The notes beneath the pieces were generated by a model, which had not been told where the DNA came from, searched no databases, and saw only the letters and a list, made by a program, of their open reading frames with translations. From contig CM053140.1 of the NCBI GenBank assembly GCA_028571685.1, positions 219,375,323-219,439,322 on the forward strand: DNA of 64,000 bases, given 5' to 3'. A program made the position numbers and the translations under genes. This DNA comes from Heterohyrax brucei. Taxonomy: Eukaryota > Chordata > Mammalia > Hyracoidea > Procaviidae. Within the stretch, counting starts at the first letter, position 1. The number at the start of each line of letters is the position of its first letter. Positions 29,822 through 40,239 of the stretch are shown here, in pieces.

Positions 29822-30149
29822 TTTTCCAGGTTAGAAGAACTTCCTGGAATTATCAGAAATAGAATATAAAAGATTAATATTTAGAACTCTTCAAGAGATC
29901 GGGAAGATGAGGGAAAATGCAGCAGAGCATAATAACAAATCCAACAGGCTGCAAGAAAGCATACAGAGACAGGAGTTAGGAATTCAGAAGATTAATAATA
30001 AAATTACAGAAATAGACAACTCAATAGAAAGTCAAAGGAGCATAACTGAGGCAATAGTGAGACTGAAGATGAAACGACTGACACCAACATATTTGAGGAA
30101 AAATCAGATTAAAATAATTATGTATCTGCTATGAACTTAAAAAAAATAC

Positions 30150-30340
30150 TATTTAATTAAACCCAATTCATGGCAATTCCACATGTGTCAGAGTAGAACT
30201 GTTCTACTGGGTTTTCAGTGGCTGAATTTTCAGAAGTAGAGAATCAGTTCTTTCTTCGGAGGTGCCGCTGTCTGGATTTGCACCATTAACCTCGTAGTTA
30301 GCAGCCTAGCCTGTTAATTGTTTGAACACCCAGAGATTTT
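30150..30340 (-). repeat. AfroSINE, antisense
   Basis: 'ttaaacccaattcatggcaa', 'tcagagtagaactgttctac', 'ttttcagtggctgaattttc', 'agaagtagagaatcagttct' and 'ttgtttgaacacccagag'. Diverged copy of the 'cagccattg' subtype. It ends the upstream L1. Confidence 0.8.
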
Positions 30341-30351
30341 ACTATGAGCTT

Positions 30352-30512
30352 AAAATCAAACTTGTTGTTGTCAAGTTGATTCTGACTTACAGCAACCCTG
30401 TAGAACAGAGTAGAACTGCCTGACAGGGTTTCTGAGGCACAGCTGGTGAATTCAAACTGCTGGCCTTCTGGTTAGCAGTCAAGCTCTTACCCACTGTACC
30501 ACTGCGAGGTTA
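30352..30512 (-). repeat. AfroSINE, antisense, short subtype
   Basis: 'cttgttgttgtcaagttgat', 'tagaacagagtagaactgcc', 'ctggccttctggttagcagt' and 'cccactgtaccactgcgagg'. It lies 12 bases after the preceding copy, in the same orientation. From 30513 to 30827 nothing is recognised. Confidence 0.85.
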
Positions 30513-30827
30513 CTGCTTCATTAAATGATAGGCATAAAAATGGTTCCTAACCCCAGCTGCGGAGAATTGAGTTTATCCTTCTAAGTTCATGGCAAAATAG
30601 ACTATTCAAGGCCACCCTCTGCTTATTTTTCCCCTTCACCTTCTATCCCAGATCCAGTGCCCCCTCCCACTCCAGTATCCACTTCTTATTTGTTTGTAGC
30701 AGGTCACTGAAAATTCATCTTCCATGTGTTTATTTGTACACTGTTTACAATGTCTATGAAAGGTTTTTGTGTCAACATAATTTGGGCCTTTTGTTTTACT
30801 GAGCATCACGCTCTGATGGTATTGTTT

Positions 30828-31535
30828 TTGTTAGGTGCCATGGACTCAGTTCCAACTCCTAGGGACCCGATGTGCAGCAGAACTAACTGCCGCCCAGTCT
30901 TGCGCCATCCTTACAGTGTTTGCTGTATTTGAGACCATTGTTGGAGCCATTGTGTGAATATCTTTTATTGAAGGTCTTCCTCTTTTTTTGCTGACTGTCT
31001 ACCAAGTATGACTTCTTTCACCAGGAACTGGTCCCTTCTAATACCATGTCCAAATGACGTAAGATGAAGTCTCACCATCCTCACTTCCAAGGAGCACTCT
31101 GTCTGTATTTCTTCCAAAACAGTCTTATTCATTCTTCTAGCAGTCCACAGTATATTCAATATTCTTCACAAAGGCATCAACTCTTCTGCTATTTTGTTTA
31201 TTCATGTCCAGCTTCCATGTGTATACGAGGAAGTTGAAAATATGATTTAGATCAGCAGCATCTTGGTTTTCAAAGTGACATCTTTGCCTTTTAATACTTT
31301 TAAGAGTTCTTTTGCTGGAAATTTACCAATGCAATATGTCATTTGATTTCCTGACTGCTGTTTCCGTGGGCGTTGGTTGTGTGTCCAAATAAAATGAAAT
31401 CCTTGACAACGCCAGTCTTACCTCTATTTATCATGAAATTGCTTATTAGTCTATTTGTAAGGATTTTTGTTTTCTTTATGTTAAAGTATAATCCATACTG
31501 AAGGTTATAGTCTTTGATCTTCATCAGCAGAGTAC
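30828..31535 (-). mobile_element. RTE-clade LINE, 3' part, antisense
   Basis: Read antisense, the 3' tail ('ttaggtgccatggactcagt' here) is followed inward by text that matches the RTE at 38.8-39.5 kb: 'gaaggtcttcctcttttttt', 'gtatgacttctttcaccagg', 'ttccaaggagcactctgtct' and 'aaagtgacatctttgccttt'. The minus-strand frames 30965-31159 and 31339-31524 carry RTE reverse-transcriptase C-terminal sequence with breaks. It is a pseudogene copy. Confidence 0.85.
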
Positions 31536-32400
31536 TAAAATTTCTGACTTGTTTATCTAAAAGGATTTAAAAAGAGTCTGTCTGACTGTAGAGACCAAGC
31601 CCTTAACCACAAGCTCTTAACTTCTCCACTTTAACCCCAAACTGAAATATAGACTGTCATCACTTTCATGCCCCATCTCCTCTAGATCAAAGACTCGCAG
31701 AATATAGGAACCACAACGGTCTCTGACTGTAACAGCCTGATCTTACTGCTGAGACCCAAAGGCCTAGGGAGAAAAGGGACTTCCAAGCTTCTCTCAAGTT
31801 AGAAGCAAAGTCCAATATGTTATAACTGTTTTGGATGGTCCAGGAAGAGTTCTCCCTCATTGCTGGAGTTAGGCCAAATAAAAAACTCAAGAACTCTTTT
31901 AGCCTCAAGCTTCTGTTCTAAAAAGGGCTAAAAATGTATATGTATATGACAGAGACCTATATCAAATTGGCTTAAGCAGAAAGGGGGATGATGCATTGTC
32001 TTATAATGCATCTAAAGACAGGGTCAGCGCAGGAACAGCAGGGTCCAGGCACTCAGATAATGCCCCCAGAATGCTCTCCGACCATCTTCTGGGTCTTATT
32101 TTCTCTTCGTTAGAGTCATTGGCAATTTTAAAGAAAGATGACCACCAAGAACTCTATGTCGGCATTCTTGCAATCTGGGGACCCGAAGGTGGGGGGATGG
32201 GATAAAGCTTCTTCTTACAAATGTTCCACTAGAAGTGGTGAAGTTGGTGTTCACGAGCTCAGATGGCTGGAACCGGATCCCAGATACACCCCTGGAGATG
32301 AGGATAGGAACAGCAACACCTCAATCACATGGGCTGAGGCTGGGAAGGAATTGTTTCCTAAAATGAAAACTGAGAGGTAGAATGAGGAAGCAGGAAGGCA
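31536..32400. other. Intergenic, unassigned
   Basis: No gene. 'caaattggcttaagcagaaa' to 'gccttttaa'-type text around 31960-32130 looks like a diverged transposon, but I cannot name it. Confidence 0.4.
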
Positions 32401-32404
32401 AAAA

Positions 32405-33065
32405 GCAAATATGTCTATGTCAGTGTTCACTGACGCATTATTCACAATAGCCAAAAAGTAGAAACAATCTAAGGCTAGATGCCAGCACCCTAGTCCACCC
32501 TTCAAATCAATTTTGGAACTCTTTTTCTGAAATGGCCATCAGAACTGTCATCATACTACATTTGTCCTGAATGTCATCAAAATGTGTCCTCAAAATGTCT
32601 TCTTTTCAATATTTCCTTTATCTGTGGGTAAAGAAAAAGTCATGGACAGCGGCAGATAAATCATTAACTGATGAATGCTTAAACAAAATGTGCTATATGC
32701 ATACAATTGAATGTTACTCAGCCATAAAGAGAAATGAAGATCTACTATAAATGTTATGACATACTGTAAATTTTGAAAACATTATGCTAAGTACAATAAC
32801 TCAGACACAAAAAGACAAATGTTGCATGACGCCATTTATCTGAAATATCTAGAATAGGCAAATGCAGAGGCATTAATGATTATCAGAGCACAAGGGAGGC
32901 AGAAATAAGGATTTATTGCTTAAGGAATTTTCTGATTGGAGTAACGGAAACTTTTGGTAAATAGCTAGTGGTGATGGTTGTACAACACGGTGGCTCTACT
33001 TAAGATAAATGAATCGTACACTTAAAATGGCAAATTTTTGTTGCATGGGTATTTTTGACAAGGAA
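32405..33065 (+). mobile_element. Ancient L1 3' end, interrupted by mariner fragment
   Basis: L1 ORF2 end and 3' UTR text: 'attattcacaatagccaaaa', then after the interruption 'ttgaatgttactcagccata', 'gaaaacattatgctaagtac', 'ctagtggtgatggttgtaca' and 'cgtacacttaaaatggcaaa'. This is an L1M-like, mammal-wide subfamily, older than the other L1 copies here. The mariner piece lies at about 32472-32657. Confidence 0.75.
32472..32657 (-). mobile_element. Mariner transposase 3' fragment inside old L1
   Basis: It is nearly the same text as the left arm of the fold-back element at 33.7-34.3 kb: 'cctagtccacccttcaaatc' and 'aattttggaactctttttct'. Read antisense it is the C-terminal end of a mariner-type transposase, with stops. 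The L1 text is continuous on either side, so it inserted after the L1. Confidence 0.65.
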
Positions 33066-33162
33066 TCTTTAAAAAAATCCAACTATCAGTGCAACTGGAA
33101 AACTGAGCATGCAGCCACTCATTATATTTCACCCCCACTACTACTATTTTACTACCAAAACA

Positions 33163-33330
33163 GAAAACCAAACCCTCTGTTGCTGAGTCGATTCCTACTC
33201 ACAGTGACCCCATAGGACAGAGTAGAATTGCTACATAGATTTTCTAAGAAGTGCCTGGTGGATCTGAAGTGCTGACCTTTTGGTTAGCAGTTAACATACT
33301 TAACTACGACACCACCAGGGTTTCCATTTT
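33163..33330 (-). repeat. AfroSINE, antisense, short subtype
   Basis: 'aaccctctgttgctgagtcg', 'aggacagagtagaattgcta', 'tgaccttttggttagcagtt' and 'acgacaccaccagggtttcc'. Complete. Confidence 0.9.
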
Positions 33331-33361
33331 ACGACCAGACCACCTATATTATACACACCTG

Positions 33362-33550
33362 TTGTGCTAAATACCAAAACAAACATTTTATGTACAGGCC
33401 TCATGTTATACTCAATGTGCTTCTGTGAGATGAGTAATGACTGTTACTCCCATTTTTAAGTGGTAAGGAAACTGAAGCTCAGACGTTGTCTGTAACTAAT
33501 TCAAGGTCACAAAGCTTATATGGGGCAAAACCCAAATGCAAACAAAGGAG
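33362..33550 (+). repeat. MIR SINE
   Basis: 'cctcatgttatactcaatgt', 'aagtggtaaggaaactgaag', 'ctcagacgttgtctgtaact' and 'tcaaggtcacaaagcttata'. Confidence 0.7.
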
Positions 33551-33639
33551 TGCCGTAACTCAAATGACGTACTTTAAGCCAGTCTCTAGAAAAGGATACC
33601 ACAGTTGACAGCAGGTCAGCAAAAATGAAGGAAACTCTC

Positions 33640-34348
33640 AGTGGGATGATTGACACAGCAGCCACATCAACTGGCAGAAACACATCAGTGATTATGAAGA
33701 TGGCATAGGACCAGGCAATGTTTAGTTCTGTTACATCTGAGGGCTTCCAGTTAAGTTCATGAACTCATCTGAGAGGAAGTGCGACATACTTCACTGCTGA
33801 ATGTCATTACAATCACCTTTAAAGTGCTTCCCCTTCGGAAGCTAGGCACTGATGCCGGTGCCTAGTCCACCCTTCAAAGCAATTTTGGAACTCTTTTTCC
33901 GGAATGGTTATCAGAGCTGTTTTCATATCATCTGTGATGTCCTCAATGTCATCAAAATGTCTTGCTTTCAATACTCGCTTTATCTTCAGGTAAAGGACAA
34001 AGTCACTGGGGAGCTAGATCAAGTGAGTATGGAGGGTATTGCAATACAGTTATTTGTTTACCAGCTAAAAACTCCCTCACAGACAACTATACAACTAAGT
34101 TGGTGAACTTGCCACTTTGTCACCATGCACAACAGCCATTCCAGAAAGAGTTACAAAATTGCTTTGAAGGGTGCACTAGGTGCTGGCATCGGTGCATAGA
34201 TTCCCAAGGGAATATTTCAAAGGTGACTGTAGTGATATTCAGTAATAAGTTGTGTAGCACTCAGAACAATTAAGTTCCTGGACTTAACTGTCAGACTTTA
34301 TACAAGGTCATTATCAGTTGGAGCCACTCAACAGCACCGAACAACAAA
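33640..34348 (+). mobile_element. RTE LINE 3' end split by a mariner fold-back
   Basis: The RTE terminal text at 33643-33737 ('gatgattgacacagcagcca', 'agatggcataggaccaggca') stops. The RTE tail resumes at about 34304 ('aaggtcattatcagttggag', 'cactcaacagcaccgaacaa'). The mariner-derived palindrome of about 550 bases sits between them. Confidence 0.65.
33748..34291. mobile_element. Mariner-derived fold-back element
   Basis: The arms 33748-33907 and 34136-34291 are imperfect inverted copies of about 155-160 bases. The left arm contains 'agtccacccttcaaagcaat'. The right arm contains its near-complement 'attgctttgaagggtgcact'. Each arm holds a terminal segment plus the C-terminal end of a mariner transposase gene. 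The left arm, read antisense into the 228-base spacer, continues as transposase with KRVLKARHFDDIEDITDDM and an upstream LPSDFVLYL, which resembles the mariner PD-LAPSDF motif. The right arm lacks that continuation. Stops are present, so no transposase is made. Confidence 0.7.
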
Positions 34349-34477
34349 TCACTATGCTCTATTTCAAATAAGACAACTAAATCCAGGGAGAGAGTACTGA
34401 CTGTGCTTTGCAGATATTGTGTTAGACACTGCCTCTATTTATATTGTTCTAAACACCCCTCAATTAAAATCTCCTTA

Positions 34478-34640
34478 GGGTGCCATCGTGGTTAAGTGCT
34501 ATAGCTGCTAGCCAAAAGTAAGGCAGTTCAAATCTACTGGGTGGTCTTTGGAAACTCTATGGGACAGTTCTACTCTGTCCAGTAGGATCTCTATGAGTTG
34601 AAATCGACCTGCTGGCAATGGGTTTGGGGTTTGTTTTTCG
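34478..34640 (+). repeat. AfroSINE, sense, short subtype
   Basis: 'tagggtgccatcgtggttaa', 'ggtctttggaaactctatgg', 'gatctctatgagttgaaatc' and 'gctggcaatgggtttggggt'. Confidence 0.9.
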
Positions 34641-34663
34641 TTTGTTTTGCTAAAGGCCTCTCT

Positions 34664-34800
34664 CGTTGCTGTGTGGGTGCCGTTATGTGGATTCCAATTT
34701 ATGGTGATTCAATGTGACAGAGTAGAATGTTCTCACAGGGTTTTCATGACTGTAATCTTTATAGACTGTATGACAGAAAACACAAATCCATACTTCACTG
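34664..34800 (-). repeat. AfroSINE, antisense, 5' part lost
   Basis: 'tgtgggtgccgttatgtgga', 'gtgacagagtagaatgttct' and 'tgactgtaatctttatagac'. The tRNA-like head is missing. Confidence 0.75.
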
Positions 34801-36036
34801 CCTCTGACTTCTTTCTTGAAAGTCAGATTTCCAGTCCTTTCATAGACACTTCCTCCCTTGGAAAAAGCTGCCCACCCACATGAGAGAGTTGATGTTGTAA
34901 TGTGGCAGCTGTTGTGGGTTTGTCTACAGCTGGAGGTACACTATTTGCTTTTCAGCTGAAGAAGAATATTCTCCCCCAACTCGCCTGATTCCAAACTGGC
35001 TAAACCACTTTTGTTTAAACTTTCCAAGTAATTTCGTCCCTAGGGTGGAAACGGAGCATGGAATGATTTGGAGCAAAAGAGCAACTTTTGTACAATTATG
35101 AATGAGTGAAAACAGGAGGCTATAATGGAAGCTGTCTTTTAACCTTAACTCTAGCATTTTGTAACCAAGAATTTTGTGTCTTAGGTTTTGGTAGTGGGAA
35201 TGCAAGGCTGAGCCGTTGTCTGTAACTGCTTCTAGATGTTCAATAATTAAAAACAGCAAGGCTGACTTGGGAATCCAGCAACTGAAATTGCAGAGTACTG
35301 TGTCACCTAAGGGGGAAAAGGTTGGCAACATGTAAACACAAAAATAGAGCAATCAATAAATATGTCCTGTATATTTAAAAAGTGACTGTATTCCTCCTTT
35401 TCAAATTGCATTGTTAAATATCAGATGTAGATAAGCTCTACATGAAGAATAAACTGGGGCAAAAGTTGAAAATTTTAAGGGATGACAAGAAAGCAAGACC
35501 TTTGATTTGGGGAATGTAGTCAATGAAGAGAGACAATGTGGTTTAGCAGAAAATCTAGTGATATGGGTAGGAAGTTAATTTCTCTGCAAAAGTGCATTGG
35601 GAAATTTGGGCCAGGATGGGGTTAGTCTTGTTCCAATTTCCCCAAAGAACTTTAAAAGTTGGAGCCACCCCTCCCCTACTCCTCCCCTCACTCCCCTCCC
35701 TCCCGTTATATGTGACTTAGAGACAGCCTTTTTGAAGACAGGGAGAGGCTTTCTTGGACTATCTCTTGCTACTCAATGATTTCTTGTGGTCTTCGCCTTT
35801 CCATTTCACAATCAATGCCACCACACAGAGCATAAGAAGAGCCTGTGCACATAGACACGTACACACCACAGAGTGGAAGACAGAATGGAATAGTTTAGCA
35901 GTGAGGCTGTCATGGGATGTAGTAGACGAAGGCACAGAAGACGTAGATAGAAATAAGAATTTTTTCCACTACATGAACCAAGGATGGATTTTGTAAAAGA
36001 GTGGAAAATTTTTCCACTCATCTATGAGTACAGTAA
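34801..36036. other. Intergenic, unassigned
   Basis: About 1.2 kb without a recognised repeat or gene. The 142-residue antisense frame at 34924-35352 has no recognised domain. A C-rich run lies at 35667-35704. Confidence 0.5.
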
Positions 36037-36236
36037 GAACTCTTGTGTCCCAGTGGGTAAGTGCTTGGCTGCTAATAGAAAGATGAACAGTTTGAACCCA
36101 TGCAGCCATTCAGCAGGAGAAAGACATAGGGATCAATAAAGATTACAGCCTTGAATATCCTATGGGACAGTTTTACTCTGTCATACAGGGTCAGTATGAA
36201 TCAAATTCAACTCAATGGCACCTCACAATAATAACA
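36037..36236 (+). repeat. AfroSINE, sense, full length
   Basis: 'aactcttgtgtcccagtggg', 'gcagccattcagcaggagaa', 'aaagattacagccttgaata', 'gggtcagtatgaatcaaatt' and 'ggcacctcacaataataaca'. Confidence 0.9.
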
Positions 36237-36709
36237 TGAGTACAATAAGCAACTTCAGACTTTATTGGCACTTGTTTTCTTACTCAGGTCTGTTCAGGGC
36301 AAACTAGCAACAGGTGAGATGCAGACTCTTGAAATTTTGTGTGCCATTCTACCACTTTGGGGATTATTCTGGGGAAAAAATTTACTCTCTAAGTGTCCAT
36401 TGAGGGAGTTAAGGATACCTGTGAGGTCCAGGGTTAAAGGTCCTACCCTGGGGCTTTCCAAAATCCTTAACAAGGACCCTGGACACTAGGAGGCCTTCTG
36501 CTTCTGCAGGAGGTACTGAATTGGGAGCAGTTCCCAACCTGAGCTGACAACAGGAAGATTGTCACACACTGAACTCTGGGTAAACTGTGGAAGTGACACT
36601 GAAATGTCTCCCAGGTGAGTGGCAAATCATGCCTCCACCAAACCTCTGTTCTGTATTTGAGGAGCTTGCCTAAACACACATCCGTTAGCAGAGGGAGCCA
36701 AAAGACCAA
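36237..36709. other. Intergenic, unassigned
   Basis: No gene or repeat recognised between two AfroSINEs. Confidence 0.5.
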
Positions 36710-36898
36710 AAGGAATCCTGGTGGTACTTGGCTGCTAAATGAAAAGGTTGATGGTTCAAACACACTCAGATGCTTCATGTGAGAAACACCTGGTGATGGG
36801 CTTTCATAAAGATTATGGCCTAAGAAAGCCAACGGGGCACTTCTACTCTGTCTTATGGAGTCACTATGAGTCACAAATTGACTTGAGGGCACAACAAA
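36710..36898 (+). repeat. AfroSINE, sense
   Basis: 'aaaggaatcctggtggtact', 'aatgaaaaggttgatggttc', 'gctttcataaagattatggc', 'agtcactatgagtcacaaat' and 'gagggcacaacaaaag'. The A-box region is shortened. Confidence 0.85.
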
Positions 36899-37299
36899 AG
36901 AAGTACAAATGTTGACTTTGCATCTGGCCCAGATGCTCAGCGTTACTACTCATTAGATATTTTCTAAGTGCAGAATAGATGTTTATTCTGTGTGAAATTC
37001 TATGCCAAGTCACAGGGCGTAAAATACTATTTATGCAAAAACAACTATTCACGGCTTTTATGTAGAATATATAGATGCATAGAAAAGACATTAGGAGGAT
37101 GTTCATTCCTAACAATTGTTATTTCTGGGGCATAAAGTGGAAAAAGTGTAATTAGTATAATACTGACGTGTACTTGTGCCTTTTTACTCTACTGTCTCCA
37201 TTTTTTTTACAGTGAACAAGTATTCATATATTACTTCTGAAATTCTTCATAACATTCATCCTTACTTGTCAGTAAATACAGATGCATGTATTAAGTTGT

Positions 37300-37440
37300 T
37301 TATTTTTTGTCTCCTTTATTGGAGAAAGGATTTTATTTTGTACACCTTTGAAGCCTCAGGACCTAAAACAGTGTCTGGCACAAAGTAAGTTTTCAATAAA
37401 CATTTGTTGATTAAATGAATAAATTATTTATAAATTTAAA
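37300..37440 (+). repeat. L2 LINE 3' tail
   Basis: 'tcaggacctaaaacagtgtc', 'tggcacaaagtaagttttca' and 'ataaacatttgttgattaaa', a classic L2 end. No other feature is seen between 36899 and 37300 or between 37441 and 37638. Confidence 0.75.
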
Positions 37441-37638
37441 AATTAGTGGAAGAATTTATGAGCTTCTGACAGTGGGTTGACAGTCTCTGGAACAGAGCTC
37501 AGCTTATGGTGTACTAGTATTTAGCGTGTAAACCTAAACTACCACATTTTTTATGAAAATAGTTCTGTGTTTGTTCGTCAGCTGCAGCCTCCCTTATTTT
37601 TGTAAGTGCACTATGCTAAATTTCTAAGGACAACATGC

Positions 37639-37658
37639 AAAAAAAAAAAAAAAAAAAA
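37639..37658 (+). repeat. Poly(A) run, 20 bases
   Basis: A20 with 'caacatgc' before and 'gtggcatagtg' after. It could be the tail of a retroposon, but no body is recognised upstream. Confidence 0.9.
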
Positions 37659-37965
37659 GTGGCATAGTGATGCTTACCAAAATGTTGTGGTGGGGAAGGG
37701 TACAGTTGGCAAACGAACATATAAGTTGCGTGTTATTTGTGTAAGTACAGTAAATGCTTCGGTGCATAGGAAGTGGTACCTGCTCAGAGAAATTTTAAAA
37801 TCAGACAACCACACTTACAACCAAGCTACAAAGTAGATTATGGAAAGTCTTGTAAAGAAGATGCAGCAAATGGAGGCTTAGAGAGCGAGTTACGATTTTC
37901 TTCAGAGGTGGTCCCAGCTGGCTTCATGCACCCGGGAGAACTTGAAAGACAGTATGTAAGTACGC

Positions 37966-38142
37966 AGAGCCCCTGTGGAGCAGTGGTTAATGGGGCAGTG
38001 GTTAAGAGACTGGATGGTAATCAAAAGGTTGGCGGTTCAAATCTACCAGCTGCTTTTTGGAAACACTATGGAGCAGTTCTACTCTAATCTATAGGATTGC
38101 TATGACTTGGAACCACTTTGATGGCAGTGGGTTTAGCTTTTT
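37966..38142 (+). repeat. AfroSINE, sense, with duplicated head motif
   Basis: The A-box-side text 'gcagtggttaa' occurs twice, at 37979-37989 and 37995-38005, a 16-base tandem duplication. The rest is standard: 'caaaaggttggcggttcaaa', 'gattgctatgacttggaacc' and 'ggcagtgggtttagctttt'. It abuts an RTE LINE. Confidence 0.9.
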
Positions 38143-38149
38143 TCATTAT

Positions 38150-39512
38150 GCTCATTTATCTATGCCAAGAAATTTGAAGGACAGCTATGTCGCCAGCCAG
38201 CTGAAAGAGATCCGTTTTTATGTCCATTCCCAATAAAGGTGATCTAAAATGTGGAAATTACTGAACAGCATCATTAAGACCACCAGTAAAATTTTGCTAA
38301 AGACAATTTAAAAGGAACTTCAACAGTATATTGACTGAAACTCAAGCCAGATTGAGAAGAGGACATGGAACCAGAGATAAACCATTGTTGATGTCAGATG
38401 GATCTTGGCTGAAAGCAGATAATACTAGAAAAATGTTTATCTGTGTTTCATTGACTATGCAAAGGCGTTCGACTGTGTAGATCGTAACAGATTATGGATA
38501 ATCCTGCAGAGAACAGGAATTCTAAAATACTTAATTGGACTCATAAGGAATCTGTATACGGATCAAGAGGCAGCTGTATGAGCAGAACAAGTAGACACTG
38601 CATAGTTTAAAGTTAGGCAAGTTGTGTGCCAGGGTTGTATCCTTTCAACATATCTTTTCTATTTGTATGCCAAGACAATAATCTGAAAATCTGGACCACA
38701 TGAAGAAGAGCAAGGCATCAGAATTGGAAGAAATCTCATTAACAACCTGTGTTATGTGGATGACACAACCCTGCTTGCTGGAAGTGAAGAGGATCTGAAA
38801 CACTGATGCATATCTAAGACCACAGCCTTCAGTATGGATTGCACCTCAACATGAAGAAAACAAAAATCCTCTAGCAAGTAATGTTGTGATAAATGGAGAA
38901 AGGATTGAGGTTGTCAGAGATTTAATTTTACTTGAGTTCACAATCAATGCCCATGGGAGCAGCACTCAAGAAATCAAAAGACACATTGTATTGGGAAAAT
39001 CTGCTGCTAAGGACCTCTTTAAAGTGTTGAAAAGTAAAGATGTCACCTTGAAGACTAAGGTGTGCCTGACCTAAGCTGTGGTATTTTCAGTCACATCATA
39101 TGCATGCTAAAGCTGAACAATGAACAAGGAAGATAGAAGAAGAATTGATACCTTTGAATTGTGGAGTTGGAGAACAATATTGAATGTACACTGCCAAAAG
39201 CACAAACACATCTATTCTGGAAGAAGTACAACCAGAGTGCTCCTTGGAAGCAAAGGTGGCGAGATTGCGTCTTACATACTTTGGACATGTTGTCAGAAGG
39301 GATCAGTCCCTGGAGAAGAACATAATGGCTGGTAGAGGGTCAACGAAAAAGAGGAAGACCTTCAACGAGATGGACCGACACAGTGTCTGGAATGATGGGC
39401 TTAAACATAAAAACAATGTGGACATATTGCAGGGTGCAGCAGTGCTTTCTTCTCCCGTTCAGAGGGTTGTTATGAGTCGGAACCAACTCTTCTGCACCTA
39501 ACAGCAATAACA
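38150..39512 (+). mobile_element. RTE-clade LINE, 5'-truncated, broken reverse transcriptase
   Basis: RTE (BovB-related) LINEs encode an endonuclease and reverse transcriptase and mobilise AfroSINEs. This copy begins inside the reverse transcriptase ('tttcattgactatgcaaagg' gives a CFIDYAKAFDCVD-like block near 38440-38480). The catalytic box is YVDD at 38753-38764, followed by TTLLAGSEEDLKH. C-terminal blocks follow at 38886-39074 and 39184-39400 (LRLTYFGHVVRRDQSLEK). The 3' end is at 'tatgagtcggaaccaactct' plus 'cacctaacagcaataac'. Frameshifts and stops break the frame several times, so no protein is expected. Confidence 0.9.
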
Positions 39513-40175
39513 TCAGTTTTGCTAGGACTGCCCTAACAATCCCATAACCTTGGTGGCTTAAGACAAAAACCAGTTCTCTGAAGGTTCTGATACCAGAAGT
39601 CAGATATTAAGTGGATGGCTTTAAAGAACAGACATTAATTTGCTCACATACTGGAGACTGAAAGTCTAAATCAGAGTGGGGCTCTACTGATTCCTTCTAT
39701 GAGCCTCTCACCTGGTTTCTGGTGACTGCCGGAGAGCTTTGGTTTTCCTTGGTGTCTCTATCTTTGCCTTTTGTGTGTCTCTGTCTCTTCTCTTTTTATA
39801 ACTCAGAAATGAATAGATTGAAGACTCACCCTACTCTGGGATGCTCTGATTCACATAAAAAAGAAAACTATTTTCAAACAAGATCACATCCATAGGTATG
39901 GGATCCAAACCGTCAATACATATTTTAAACAAACAGGACCCATTGCTATCAGATCAATTTCCTCTTATGGTGACCCTACAGAACACAGTACAACTGCCCC
40001 GATGGTTTCCAAAACTACAATCTTTACAAAAGTAGACTGCTGCATCTTTCTTCTTGGGAGTGGCTGGTGGGTTTGCACTGCTGGCCTTTTGGTTAGAAGC
40101 CAAGCACTTAACCACTGCACAACCAGGACTCCTCAGTAATTGTTCTGGGGGGACATATTCAATCCATAATAGAGC
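39513..40175 (-). mobile_element. MaLR-like LTR, antisense, split by an AfroSINE
   Basis: The antisense MLT1-type end is 'tgctaggactgccctaacaa' and 'accttggtggcttaagacaa'. The body has 'gctcacatactggagactga', 'tctctgtctcttctcttttt' and 'aaacaagatcacatccatag'. The other end, 'ctggggggacatattcaatc', reappears at 40145 after an AfroSINE. A second head-like motif at 39612 ('ggatggctttaaagaacaga') suggests two merged LTR pieces. Confidence 0.6.
39936..40134 (-). repeat. AfroSINE, antisense, inside LTR
   Basis: 'acccattgctatcagatcaa', 'cagaacacagtacaactgcc', 'aaagtagactgctgcatctt' and 'actgcacaaccaggactcct'. Full length with the middle module. Confidence 0.9.
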
Positions 40176-40239
40176 AATGGTTAAATTTTGTTTTGTGTTT
40201 TAATTTGGAAGTCATAGGACTAGTGGTATGACTTAAGAA

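Larger units (their letters stand above)
28288..30145 (+). mobile_element. L1 LINE 5' UTR and start of ORF1, with two insertions
   Basis: The L1 5' end reads 'ggctggggccaacacagcag'. The 5' UTR continues through 'aaagttgaaaaactggacga', 'cataaaataaataaatacaa' and 'ccaaaataaagaatcaagaa'. A stretch before or at the ORF1 N terminus includes 29907-30070, reading RQELGIQKINNKITEIDNSI, which resembles the coiled-coil region of L1 ORF1p. An antisense AfroSINE (28643-28800) and an unidentified 281-base insert (29541-29821) interrupt it. It is not coding-competent and lacks ORF2. Confidence 0.8.

Noticed and set aside
38886..39501. RTE reverse-transcriptase frames as functional genes
   Set aside because: Frameshifts and stops interrupt the reading frame, and the 5' end with the endonuclease is missing.
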